Origin: Tepidiphilus sp. J10
GTDB taxonomy: Bacteria > Pseudomonadota > Gammaproteobacteria > Burkholderiales > Thiobacillaceae
Direction of reading: 5' to 3'
Assembly: GCA_945897865.1 (NCBI GenBank)
Contig: CAMDHJ010000008.1
Coordinates: 1 to 48,681 of the forward strand
DNA: 48,681 bases
The position numbers were made by a program, and so were the translations under genes. The notes below the pieces were generated by a model. That model made no database searches, was not told the DNA's origin, and saw only the letters and a list, made by a program, of their open reading frames with translations. Shown here piece after piece: positions 1 to 8,531 of this stretch (position 1 is its first letter; the number at the start of each line of letters is the position of its first letter).

Positions 1-2576
1 ATCGCCAGGCCCAGGCCGGTGCCGCCATAGCGCCGGGTGGTGGAGGTATCTGCCTGGGTAAAAGCGGCGAACAGGATTTGCTGCTGTTCCGGGGTGATGC
101 CGATGCCCTGGTCGCTGACGCTGAAGTGAAGCTCGACCTCATCCTTGCCGCGCTCGCTCATCCGGATGGCCAGGATGACATTGCCGCCGCTGGAAAATTT
201 CAGAGCGTTGCCGATCAGGTTGACCAGCACCTGACCGAGACGGACTGGATCGCCCACCAGAAGATCGTGAATACTGTGGTCGATCTCATAAGCGATCTCG
301 ATGCCCTGTTCCTCGGCCTTGCGCGCCAGCAGCGTGGTGACGTTGTCGAGTACGCCGTCCAGCTCGAACGGCACCGCTTCCATGCTCAGCTTGCCCGCCT
401 CGATCTTCGAGTAGTCGAGGATGTCGTTGATGATGTAGAGCAACGATTCGGAGGCGGCCTTGATATTGGCGACGTAATTGTGTTGCCTGGCGGTCAGGTC
501 GGTGCCGATGCACAGTTCGGTCATGCCGATGATGGCGTTCATCGGGGTGCGGATTTCGTGGCTCATGTTGGCCAGGAAACTCGATTTCGCCTGGTTGGAA
601 GCTTCCGCGGCGGTTTTGGCCTCCTGCATCGCGCGCTCCGCTTCCTTGCGGTCGCTGATGTCCGACACGAACGCGACGAAATGCGCGGCGGTTTCCGGCG
701 TATCGGCGGTGTAGTAGAGGAAAACCTGAACCGGGATCAGATGGCCATCGCTGTGGCGATGCAGACTGTCGAAACGGGCGCTGCCCTGCGCGATGAGCGG
801 GGCGACGAAAGTCTGGAACGCTGCGGCAGGGATGTTCGGGTCGATGTCGGGCAGCCGCCGGTCGAGCAATTCCTCCTGGCTGTAGCCGAGCATTTCACAG
901 CAACGTTGGTTGACATGGAGGAGCGCGCCGGTTTCGGCATCCACCCATTCGATCGCGATGCCGACCTGACCCATCGCATGCTCGGTCTCTTGCTGGCGTT
1001 GCAGGGTCGCTTGCAGCATGGCGGTGCGTTCGGTTACGCGTTGCTCCAGGTTTTGCCGGTGCTGTTCCAACTCCGCCTCGATGCGCTTGCGCTCCGTGAT
1101 ATTGCGGTCGGTGCCGCGATACCCGAGCAGTTCGCCGTTCCGGCCCAGGATCGGCACACCGCTGGTAGCCAGGTGGCCGATGCCGCCATCCTTGCGCAGG
1201 TTGACGTTCTCCAGGTCGGAAAAGGCCGCCTTGCGTTGAATGATGTCGGCAAACAGGCCGCCCACCCTGGCAGCTTCGTCGGCCGACATCAGATCGAATG
1301 GCGTGCGTCCCAGCAATTCCTCCGGCTGGTAGCCGAGCATGGCTGCCGAGTTGCCGGCGACATAGGTGTAGCGGCCCTGTGCATCCACTTCCCAGACCCA
1401 GTCGGCCAGGGTCGCGACGATGTCATCCAGCTTCCGCCGCTCGGCGTGGATGACGCGCAGGTAAACCAGCGTGCCAGCGACCAGACTGATCAGCAACGCG
1501 CCGACTACAGCCATGGCGCTGAACAGCCAGCGACGCTGAGCATCCAGTTCCAGCAATCCGGGCAGTGGTTGCGCCAGCACCACCCTGATTTCCTGCTCGG
1601 GAATGGCGGCGGAATGCAGCAACAACGGGGTCGGGTCTTCGGATAAACGAAGCAGGCCGGGGTGTTCGGAATCGCCCGAAGCAATCAGGCCGAGGTCGGG
1701 AATCGCATCACGCTGATAGCGGGCGTGGATGTCGGCGTCGCTCAGGCGGCGCACCCCGGCGCCGGGCCGCGCGTGCATTTCCTTGTTCTTGTCGCGCGCC
1801 AGGATGATGACGCCATGGCGGTCGACCAGAAAGACTTGCGCTTGGTCCAGACTCAGCCACAGGGAAAGGAATTTCAGATCGACCTTGGTGACCGCGACAC
1901 CCGTAATCCGACCATCCAGCGGAATCGGGAAGGAAAAATACAGGCCGGGTTTCTTGCTGATGGCGCCGATGGCGAATTCCTTGCCTGGACGGCCAGCCAG
2001 CGCCTCGCGGAAATAGGTGCGAAAGGCGAAATCACCACCGACGAAACTGTCCGCTTCTCCGGCGTTGCTGGAAGCCAGGCAGTGGCCCCGGGCATCCAGG
2101 ATGAACAGCTCGCTGACCATGCCAAACTCTTGCGCGGTGCGCGCCAGTTCGCGGTTGATGTCGGCCAGATCGGGGGCGGCTTGCCAACGGGCGCGGCGTG
2201 CCTCGTCAGAGAGCTTGGTGGCGGGGTCGTTGGCATGCTTCCGCAAAATGTCCCCAACGATCAGACGCCGCGCAAACAGGGCTGACACCCCTTGCGTCTG
2301 GCTCAGGGTCCGTTGCACGCCAAAGGCGATGGTTTCCGCGTGCTGGCTTACTTCCTTGTTGGCCTGGCCCAGCAACGCGGCACTGTCATGGCCGTGCCGC
2401 CATAGTGCGTATTGCCAGGAGAGGCCGATCCAGACCAGTACCACCAAGGCGGTCGCAAGCAACAGGCGCGATTGCGATGTCAGCCTGGTGGCGATTTGGG
2501 CTTTCAGGGTGGAAGGCACCTCACTCCTTGTGGCAGAGGTCAGGGTTGCTGGGAGGCTCATTGGGGACGGCCTCAT
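1..2576 (-). CDS. Membrane PAS-domain sensor histidine kinase, 3' end outside the window
   Basis: This reading frame runs off the left edge, so the C-terminus is missing. The N-terminus has a membrane helix (about residues 34-54). A periplasmic sensor region and a second helix (about 345-370) follow, then two PAS domains (about 380-500 and 520-640), each with a GYxxEELL-type motif. The phospho-acceptor H-box, [14 protein letters not shown], lies near residue 670. The N box ([13 protein letters not shown]) and the G boxes ([16 protein letters not shown]) show a normal HATPase domain up to the cut. A receiver or Hpt domain may follow outside the window. The start is uncertain: ATG 2576 is the most upstream in-frame ATG used here. 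ATG 2561 has a GAGG upstream, and GTG 2519 has the best ribosome site (AAGGAG). The signal sensed is unknown. Confidence 0.9.
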   Translation of the reverse strand, partial: MRPSPMSLPATLTSATRSEVPSTLKAQIATRLTSQSRLLLATALVVLVWIGLSWQYALWRHGHDSAALLGQANKEVSQHAETIAFGVQRTLSQTQGVSALFARRLIVGDILRKHANDPATKLSDEARRARWQAAPDLADINRELARTAQEFGMVSELFILDARGHCLASSNAGEADSFVGGDFAFRTYFREALAGRPGKEFAIGAISKKPGLYFSFPIPLDGRITGVAVTKVDLKFLSLWLSLDQAQVFLVDRHGVIILARDKNKEMHARPGAGVRRLSDADIHARYQRDAIPDLGLIASGDSEHPGLLRLSEDPTPLLLHSAAIPEQEIRVVLAQPLPGLLELDAQRRWLFSAMAVVGALLISLVAGTLVYLRVIHAERRKLDDIVATLADWVWEVDAQGRYTYVAGNSAAMLGYQPEELLGRTPFDLMSADEAARVGGLFADIIQRKAAFSDLENVNLRKDGGIGHLATSGVPILGRNGELLGYRGTDRNITERKRIEAELEQHRQNLEQRVTERTAMLQATLQRQQETEHAMGQVGIAIEWVDAETGALLHVNQRCCEMLGYSQEELLDRRLPDIDPNIPAAAFQTFVAPLIAQGSARFDSLHRHSDGHLIPVQVFLYYTADTPETAAHFVAFVSDISDRKEAERAMQEAKTAAEASNQAKSSFLANMSHEIRTPMNAIIGMTELCIGTDLTARQHNYVANIKAASESLLYIINDILDYSKIEAGKLSMEAVPFELDGVLDNVTTLLARKAEEQGIEIAYEIDHSIHDLLVGDPVRLGQVLVNLIGNALKFSSGGNVILAIRMSERGKDEVELHFSVSDQGIGITPEQQQILFAAFTQADTSTTRRYGGTGLGLA

Positions 2577-2599
2577 ATCGGATGGAAATGATGAATTCT

Positions 2600-2794
2600 T
2601 TAGCGGGATGGTGGCTGCCGACTTGGCCTGCCGCAATCTAGGTGGCAACGGAATTCACACTCGGTTGCTGCTGGCAAGGTCATCCCGGCGCCGTCATCCT
2701 GAAGCGTCAGCCAAGTCGCCAGATGCGTCTGCATGCTGCGGTAGAGCACGGTGCGTTCAGGCTGGCGGTAAAAATAGGCGGTGGTGCGCGACAT
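2600..2794 (-). pseudogene. N-terminal remnant of an IS91-type transposase
   Basis: The 64-residue frame begins MSRTTAYFYRQPERTVLYRS and ends near EFRCHLDCG. These are the two blocks at the start of IS91-family transposases: a YRxRxPExTxLYR-like segment, then a (Y/H)LxCG segment just before the zinc-binding cysteines. The frame stops right after the CG block. No zinc finger or catalytic domain follows, because the sensor kinase gene begins about 25 bp further on. It is therefore a truncated relic. The rest of this gene-poor stretch (2577-3187) shows no other convincing gene; a 102-residue minus-strand frame at 2757-3065 resembles nothing I know. The family call rests on recollection of the family pattern. 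Confidence 0.55.
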
Positions 2795-3187
2795 GGCACT
2801 CGACGGCCGCGGTGGGCATGAGCATCCTGGCCTGGGATCGTGATGAAAAACCGTGGATATAATTTGCGAATAAATTCACACCTACAGTCTGGTTGACCGT
2901 GGTTTTCCGGATCAAATGCTGCAACCGTGGGAAATGCGCTCGGCTCAGCCAGAACGGAACCTTATCAGCCCAAATCCGGCAGTTGTCCGGATTGCAGGAG
3001 CGTCTGCTTACGGCGCGAGCATGGTGGGATCGGCCCGCAAGCAGCGCCTCCTGCAACTTCGTCACCTCACCCGATGGGTGAATGGGAAATTCAGCCTCTC
3101 GTCAGTAACCACGGAGCTTCTCGGGGATGAATCCGCAGTCAACTGAGGTTTCCAGGATCAGCCAGTGCTTTCTTACCAAGCTTGCGG

Positions 3188-5248
3188 CTAAGCCCCCAGC
3201 GCGCTCATCAGGAAAGCTTGCGCGTCAAACCCTTTGCCACGTCGGGCACGGCGACGGAAGGAACCATCCGGCTGCATGTCCCAGGCGCGCATGTTGTCTT
3301 TCAGGCAGGCTTTGAGGCCTTCGTTGATGACCCGCCGCTTCAGCTTGGGGTCGAGCAGCGGAAAACCGGTTTCGATACGGCGGAAGAAGTTGCGGTCCAT
3401 CCAGTCAGCGCTGGCCAGCCAGACATCCTCCTGGCCGCCATTGAGGAAATAGAAGATGCGGTGATGTTCCAGAAAGCGGCCGATCAACGAGCGCACGCGG
3501 ATGTTGTCCGACAAACCGGCGATGCCCGGTTTAAGCGCGCAGACGCCACGCACGACGAGATCGATCTCGACCCCAGCCTGCGATGCTTCATACAAAGCGG
3601 CGATCACGCGCGGTTCTAGCAGCGAGTTCATCTTGGCGATGATCGCCGCCTTTTCGCCCTTGCGCGCCCGTTCGGTTTCATTGCGTATCGCCTGCAACAT
3701 GCGCGGGTGCATCGAGAACGGCGATTGCAGCAGCAGCGTGTGTTCATGCGCCTTGCCGAGGCCGGTCAGCTGCATGAAGACGTCGTTGACGTCCTGGCAC
3801 AGGTCGGGCTGGCAGGTCAGCAGGCCGAAGTCGGTGTACATGCGGGCAGTGCGCGGGTGGTAATTGCCGGTGCCCAGATGCGCATACCGCTTGAGTTTTC
3901 CGCCCTCACGCCGCACCACCAGCGCCAGCTTCGCGTGTGTCTTGTAGCCGACGACGCCGTAAACCACATGCGCGCCGGCCTTTTCCAGCTTTTCCGCCCA
4001 GTTGATGTTGGCTTCTTCGTCGAAGCGCGCCATCAACTCGACCACGGCGGTGACTTCCTTGCCGCGCTGAGCAGCAGAAATCAGCTGCCGCATCAACTCG
4101 GAATCGGTGCCGGTGCGGTAGACGGTCTGCCGGATCGCCAGCACGTTGGGGTCTTCCGCCGCCTGGCGGATGAAGTCGATCACCGGCTGGAACGACTGGT
4201 ACGGGTGATGCAGCAGGATGTCGCCGGCGCTGATTGCCTGGAACAGGTCCGGCTGTTTCACCAGCGAGGCGGGCAAACCAGGCGTAAACGGCGCGAACTT
4301 TAGATCGGGGCGTTCCACCTTGTCCGGCACGCCCATCAAGCGCACCAGATTGACCGGGCCGCGCACCTCGAACAGGTCTTCCCGGCCGAGTCCGAATTGT
4401 TCAAGCAGGAAGGCCGTCATTTCCGGCGAGCAATTGTCGGCGACTTCCAGTCGCACCGCGTCACCGTAATGGCGGTGCGGCAGTTCGCCCTGCAATTGTT
4501 CGCGCAGGTTCTTGTTCTCTTCATCATCCACGAACAGGTCGGAGTTGCGGGTGACCCGGAACTGATAACAGCCGCGCGCTTCCATGCCCGGGAACAGTTC
4601 GCCGACATGGGCATGCAGGATCGAAGACAGAAATACGAAGCCGAATTCGCAGCCGGCGATTTCAGTCGGCAACTGGATCACCCGTGGCAGTGCGCGCGGC
4701 GCCTGCACCACGGCGCGATCCGAATTGCGGCCGAAGGCATCCTTGCCGGACAGCTCGACGGCGAAGTTCAGGCTTTTATTCAATACGTTGGGGAACGGGT
4801 GCGCGGGATCGAGTCCGATTGGCGTCAACACCGGCATCAGCTCGTTGAAGAAAAAATTGCGTATCCACTCGGTTTGCTCCGCACTCCAGTGCGTACGGCG
4901 CAGGAAACGGATGTCCTGCTGCGCCAGCGCCGGCAGCACGTCCTGATTGAACAGGTCGTACTGACGCGTCACCAGCTCATGCGCCACCTTGGCAACCTGT
5001 TTGTAGATCTGGCGGGCGGTCAATCCATCGGAGCCGACATGCAGCGGGTTGAGCTTGATCTGTTCCTTCAAGCCGGCGCCGCGAATCTCGAAGAACTCAT
5101 CCATGTTGCTGGAGAAGATGCACAGGAAACGCAGCCGCTCAAGCAATGGCGTGGCCGGATCATCCGCTTGTGCCAGCACGCGTCGGTTGAACTCAAGAAT
5201 ACCGAGTTCACGGTTGATCAAATGCTCGGGGGCAGGCAGAGAGCTCAT
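3188..5248 (-). CDS. ppk1: Polyphosphate kinase 1
   Basis: PPK1 reversibly transfers the terminal phosphate of ATP onto a growing polyphosphate chain. The 686-residue product has the family's usual length and begins with the typical N-terminal block HLINRELGILEFNRRVLAQA. Two phospholipase-D-like modules are visible. The first contains KLKRYAHLGTGNY, whose histidine (about residue 457) matches the autophosphorylated His of E. coli PPK. The second contains RFLEHHRIFYFLNGG with the other catalytic His. ATG 5248 is chosen because it places the family's first block at the N-terminus. An in-frame ATG at 5299 would add 17 unsupported residues. The gene is divergent from a CYTH-CHAD gene, which fits shared polyphosphate physiology. 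Confidence 0.96.
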   Translation of the reverse strand: MSSLPAPEHLINRELGILEFNRRVLAQADDPATPLLERLRFLCIFSSNMDEFFEIRGAGLKEQIKLNPLHVGSDGLTARQIYKQVAKVAHELVTRQYDLFNQDVLPALAQQDIRFLRRTHWSAEQTEWIRNFFFNELMPVLTPIGLDPAHPFPNVLNKSLNFAVELSGKDAFGRNSDRAVVQAPRALPRVIQLPTEIAGCEFGFVFLSSILHAHVGELFPGMEARGCYQFRVTRNSDLFVDDEENKNLREQLQGELPHRHYGDAVRLEVADNCSPEMTAFLLEQFGLGREDLFEVRGPVNLVRLMGVPDKVERPDLKFAPFTPGLPASLVKQPDLFQAISAGDILLHHPYQSFQPVIDFIRQAAEDPNVLAIRQTVYRTGTDSELMRQLISAAQRGKEVTAVVELMARFDEEANINWAEKLEKAGAHVVYGVVGYKTHAKLALVVRREGGKLKRYAHLGTGNYHPRTARMYTDFGLLTCQPDLCQDVNDVFMQLTGLGKAHEHTLLLQSPFSMHPRMLQAIRNETERARKGEKAAIIAKMNSLLEPRVIAALYEASQAGVEIDLVVRGVCALKPGIAGLSDNIRVRSLIGRFLEHHRIFYFLNGGQEDVWLASADWMDRNFFRRIETGFPLLDPKLKRRVINEGLKACLKDNMRAWDMQPDGSFRRRARRGKGFDAQAFLMSALGA

Positions 5249-5345
5249 GGAGGTGGTGTAACACGGAATAAGACGCTGAATGCTAACCTCTAAGCGCATA
5301 GGCCTTCTATACCGGCCTGCTTAAAAATCTGGCTGGAGCAAAGAA

Positions 5346-6857
5346 ATGGAAATCGAACTGAAACTCGCCCTGCCCCCCGGCCATGCCACCCGCATCCGGC
5401 GACATCCGCTACTTCAGTCAATCAAGCCGGCGAAGCGGACATTGCACAGTATTTATTTCGATACGCCGCAGTTCGACCTGATGCAACGCGGCATTGCGTT
5501 GCGTCTGCGAAAAATCGGCTTTCACTGGGTGCAGACAATGAAGGCAGAGGCGCGCGCGGTCGGCGCCATGTCGAGCCGGCCGGAATGGGAGATGGCGGTA
5601 GCCGGCGGCGCCAGCCCGGATTTTGCGGTGCTGCCGCGAGCCGCACTGGACTTGCTGCAAGGGATTGATCGAACACAGATTGCGCCGACCTTCATCACTG
5701 AATTCCAACGTACTACCTGGCTGGTTTCGCGTGCGGACGATCAGGCTGAGCTGGCTTTGGATATTGGACACATCAAGTCTGGTGACACAACGCAAGCCAT
5801 TTCCGAAGTCGAAATTGAACTCAAGGCTGGCGCGCCGGGTTTTCTGTTCGATTTGGCGACGCAATTGCTCGAACAGACACCGCTGCATATTGAGCCGCGC
5901 AGCAAGGCGGAGCGCGGCTATGGCTTGAGCGGAGCGCAATCTGCCGTACCGCTGAAAGCCGTGCGGCCGGAATTCAGCCCGCACCAATCCGCCGGTGAAG
6001 CCTGGAATGCGGTGATGCAGGCGGCGCTGGCGCAATGCGTGGCGAATGTTCCCGGTTTTCTGGAGCAACCCGACGAGCAGGAATATCTGCATCAACTGCG
6101 GATTTCAATGCGCCGCTTGCGTGTCGGCATCAGCCTGGCGCGTGCGCTGGGCCGCCCGGCGCCAACCTGGGATATCCCGTTGCGTGAATCGTTGCGCGGC
6201 CTCAACTCCGCGCGCGACTGGGATGTGTTTCTGGCCGAGACCCTGCCCAAAACCGGCAAGCTCCTGGGGGCGCTGTCAGCAGCGAATGACGAATTGCAAA
6301 CCGCATTGGCGACCGCCGCGCAGCAGGCGCGCCAGCAAGCGCAAACCCTGCTGCTGGCGCCGACGTTTACTCAACTGATCCTCGATATCGGGCGCGATTT
6401 GTTGTCCGTGCCAGACGCGCCAAAGATGCTGGAGGCACGGCAATGGGCTGCCAAAATCCTCGAAAAGCGCTGGCTGGCACTGCGTAAACGCTGCCGGAAT
6501 TTCTCCAAACTGAATCCGGAAGAACGCCATATGGCGCGCATTGCGGCAAAGAAAATGCGCTATGCGGCAGATGCCTTCATCCCGTTGTATGGCAAACGCG
6601 GCGCCCGCTTCATCAACTCGTTAGCGACGCTGCAGAGCAGCCTGGGCAGCGCCAATGATGCGCATGTCGGTGCATTAATGATGCATACGCTGATCGCCGA
6701 CATGCTTAAACCCCAAGCATGCAAACCTGATGCCGCGCTCGCATTCAACCTGGGCCGTATCGCCGGCACGTTGGAATCCGAGGTCGGACGGCGTGCCCAT
6801 TTGTCCGACACGATCTGGCGACGGCTGGCACAGTCGCGATTGTTCTGGCGTGCTTGA
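5346..6857 (+). CDS. CYTH and CHAD domain protein (triphosphate/polyphosphate-related)
   Basis: The protein has 503 residues. It opens with the CYTH signature ExExK (MEIELKLAL) and keeps the alternating charged strands of the triphosphate tunnel up to about residue 205. A CHAD domain (about 220-490) follows, with the typical LHQLRISMRRLRVGI helix and a second ARIAAKKMRYAADAF helix. CYTH proteins bind or hydrolyse triphosphates, and CHAD domains bind polyphosphate through conserved basic and histidine residues. The start has a GGAG ribosome site seven bases upstream. Its divergent position next to ppk1 suggests a role in polyphosphate metabolism or granule association. Whether it is a triphosphatase here is inference. 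Confidence 0.92.
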   Translation: MEIELKLALPPGHATRIRRHPLLQSIKPAKRTLHSIYFDTPQFDLMQRGIALRLRKIGFHWVQTMKAEARAVGAMSSRPEWEMAVAGGASPDFAVLPRAALDLLQGIDRTQIAPTFITEFQRTTWLVSRADDQAELALDIGHIKSGDTTQAISEVEIELKAGAPGFLFDLATQLLEQTPLHIEPRSKAERGYGLSGAQSAVPLKAVRPEFSPHQSAGEAWNAVMQAALAQCVANVPGFLEQPDEQEYLHQLRISMRRLRVGISLARALGRPAPTWDIPLRESLRGLNSARDWDVFLAETLPKTGKLLGALSAANDELQTALATAAQQARQQAQTLLLAPTFTQLILDIGRDLLSVPDAPKMLEARQWAAKILEKRWLALRKRCRNFSKLNPEERHMARIAAKKMRYAADAFIPLYGKRGARFINSLATLQSSLGSANDAHVGALMMHTLIADMLKPQACKPDAALAFNLGRIAGTLESEVGRRAHLSDTIWRRLAQSRLFWRA

Positions 6858-6937
6858 TCAACGTCCCCCGCATTCCGCCCTTCCCCCCTTCCTTCTCACC
6901 GATTAACCTTAACAACATTGTCAACCACGAGCCTGCC

Positions 6938-8353
6938 ATGACCCTCTACCCCGTCATTCTCTCCGGTGGATCCGGTACCCGTCTCTGGCCGATGTCGCGC
7001 GCCGCGCTGCCGAAGCAATTGCTGCCACTGGCCTCCAACCTGAGCATGGTGCAGGAAACCGTGCAACGCCTGGCCGGTCTGCCGGATCAAGGCCAGCCGT
7101 TGATCGTCTGCAACAACGAACATCGCTTCCTGATTGCCGAACAGATGCGCGACATCGGCGTCGAGCCACTCGGCATCTTCCTCGAACCGGTCGGCCGCAA
7201 CACCGCGCCGGCCGCAGCCGTGGCCGCGTTGACCCTGCTCAAGCGCGATCCGGATGCAGTGATGCTGCTGTTGCCGGCGGATCATCTGATTCGCGATATC
7301 GCGGCCTTTCATGCCGCCATCCGCTCAGGCCTGGATGCGGTTGCCGCCGGTTATCTGGTCACTTTCGGCATCGTGCCGGATGCGCCGGAGACGGGTTATG
7401 GCTATATCCAGCGCGGCGAGCCTCTGAGTGCCGGCAGCGCGCATCGCGTCGCGCGTTTTGTCGAAAAACCGAATCTGGAAAACGCCGAGAAATTCCTCGC
7501 CGCCGGCGATTACTACTGGAACAGCGGCATGTTCCTGTTCAATTGCCGGCAGTTCCTTGATGAACTCGAAAGCGTGCGCCCGGACATTCTCGCGGCCTGC
7601 GAGGAATCGCTGACCCAAGGCCAGCACGATCTCGACTTCTGCCGCCTGGACAAGACCGCCTTCGCCGCCTGCCCGTCAGATTCCATCGACTACGCGGTGA
7701 TGGAACACACCCAGCATGCTGCCGTGGTGCCCACCGACATCGGCTGGAACGACATCGGTGCCTGGTCGGCGTTGTGGGATGTCGGCGCCAAGGATGCCAA
7801 CGGTAATGTGGTGCGTGGCGACGTCTATCTCGATGGTGTCGAGGGTAGCCTGGTACGTGCCGAATCGCGCATGGTGGCGGTGATCGGCGCATCGAATCTG
7901 CTCATCGTTGAAACCGCCGATGCGGTGCTGGTGGCGGACAAGAACCGCGCCCAGGACGTGAAGAAGATCGTCGAGTACCTAAAAGCCAGCGGCCGCAGCG
8001 AACACGAATTCCACACCCGCGTGTTCCGTCCCTGGGGTTGGTACGAAGGCATCGACGTCGGCGAGCGATTCCAAGTCAAACGCATCATGGTCAAACCGGG
8101 TGAGAAGCTTTCACTGCAGATGCACCATCACCGCGCCGAACATTGGGTGGTGGTCTCCGGCACGGCGCGGGTGACCCGTGATGGGGTGGAAGAATTGCTG
8201 AGCGAAAACCAGTCCACCTACATCCCGCTTGGCGCCACACACCGCCTGGAAAACCCAGGCCGTTTGCCGCTGCATTTGATCGAGGTGCAATCCGGCAGCT
8301 ATCTTGGCGAAGACGACATCGTGCGGTTTGAGGATATTTATCAGCGCAGCTGA
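6938..8353 (+). CDS. manC: Mannose-1-phosphate guanylyltransferase / mannose-6-phosphate isomerase
   Basis: This bifunctional enzyme makes GDP-mannose and interconverts fructose-6-phosphate and mannose-6-phosphate, feeding exopolysaccharide or LPS synthesis. The 471-residue length is normal for the AlgA/ManC family. The nucleotidyltransferase signature GGSGTRLWP sits at residues 10-18 and FVEKP lies in the middle. The C-terminal cupin holds the isomerase motif QMHHHRAEHW. Start ATG 6938 puts TLYPVILSGG at the N-terminus as in the family; the in-frame ATG at 6854 would add 28 proline-rich residues. No other exopolysaccharide genes are in the window. It sits about 80 bp after the CYTH-CHAD gene on the same strand and may share its transcript. 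Confidence 0.94.
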   Translation: MTLYPVILSGGSGTRLWPMSRAALPKQLLPLASNLSMVQETVQRLAGLPDQGQPLIVCNNEHRFLIAEQMRDIGVEPLGIFLEPVGRNTAPAAAVAALTLLKRDPDAVMLLLPADHLIRDIAAFHAAIRSGLDAVAAGYLVTFGIVPDAPETGYGYIQRGEPLSAGSAHRVARFVEKPNLENAEKFLAAGDYYWNSGMFLFNCRQFLDELESVRPDILAACEESLTQGQHDLDFCRLDKTAFAACPSDSIDYAVMEHTQHAAVVPTDIGWNDIGAWSALWDVGAKDANGNVVRGDVYLDGVEGSLVRAESRMVAVIGASNLLIVETADAVLVADKNRAQDVKKIVEYLKASGRSEHEFHTRVFRPWGWYEGIDVGERFQVKRIMVKPGEKLSLQMHHHRAEHWVVVSGTARVTRDGVEELLSENQSTYIPLGATHRLENPGRLPLHLIEVQSGSYLGEDDIVRFEDIYQRS

Positions 8354-8374
8354 GGTTCAAGGTTCAAGCCCCGT

Positions 8375-8446
8375 AGGATGGGCCAAGCGCAGCGGGCCCA
8401 TCACCGCGCGACGACGAATGAGCCCGCTGCGCTTGGCCCATCCTAC
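8375..8446. repeat. GTAGG...CCTAC palindrome, GATGGGC class, copy 1
   Basis: This is an imperfect inverted repeat of about 72 bp. The left arm starts GTAGGATGGGCCAAGCG and the right arm ends CGCTTGGCCCATCCTAC. It lies between manC and prpE. Copies with the same arm type are at 23019-23092 and 27877-27953. Transcribed, it would form a long stable hairpin, but there is no adjacent T-run of the kind found at intrinsic terminators. Confidence 0.9.
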
Positions 8447-8531
8447 ACATGCAACAACCGAAAAAACCTTGTCAGGTCCGCGTCAGCTATTGCAGTGCAC
8501 AATAAACACGCCAGCCATAGGAGGAGACACC

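Noticed and set aside
78-1646. 522-codon plus-strand open frame
   Set aside because: It is the antisense shadow of the PAS-histidine kinase, whose motifs are unmistakable on the minus strand. The antisense product has no recognisable domain.
2757-3065. 102-codon minus-strand frame in the gap before ppk1
   Set aside because: It has no ribosome site, no domain-like pattern and unusual composition; treated as non-coding.
4397-5293. 298-codon plus-strand frame opposite ppk1
   Set aside because: Shadow of ppk1; both PPK histidine motifs lie on the minus strand.
6854-6937. N-terminal extension of manC overlapping the CYTH-CHAD stop (ATGA)
   Set aside because: The extra 28 residues are proline-rich and absent from the family; the conserved N-terminus starts at 6938.
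8304-8531. N-terminal extension of prpE
   Set aside because: It is translated from a GTAGG...CCTAC palindrome; the true start with a good ribosome site is 8532.
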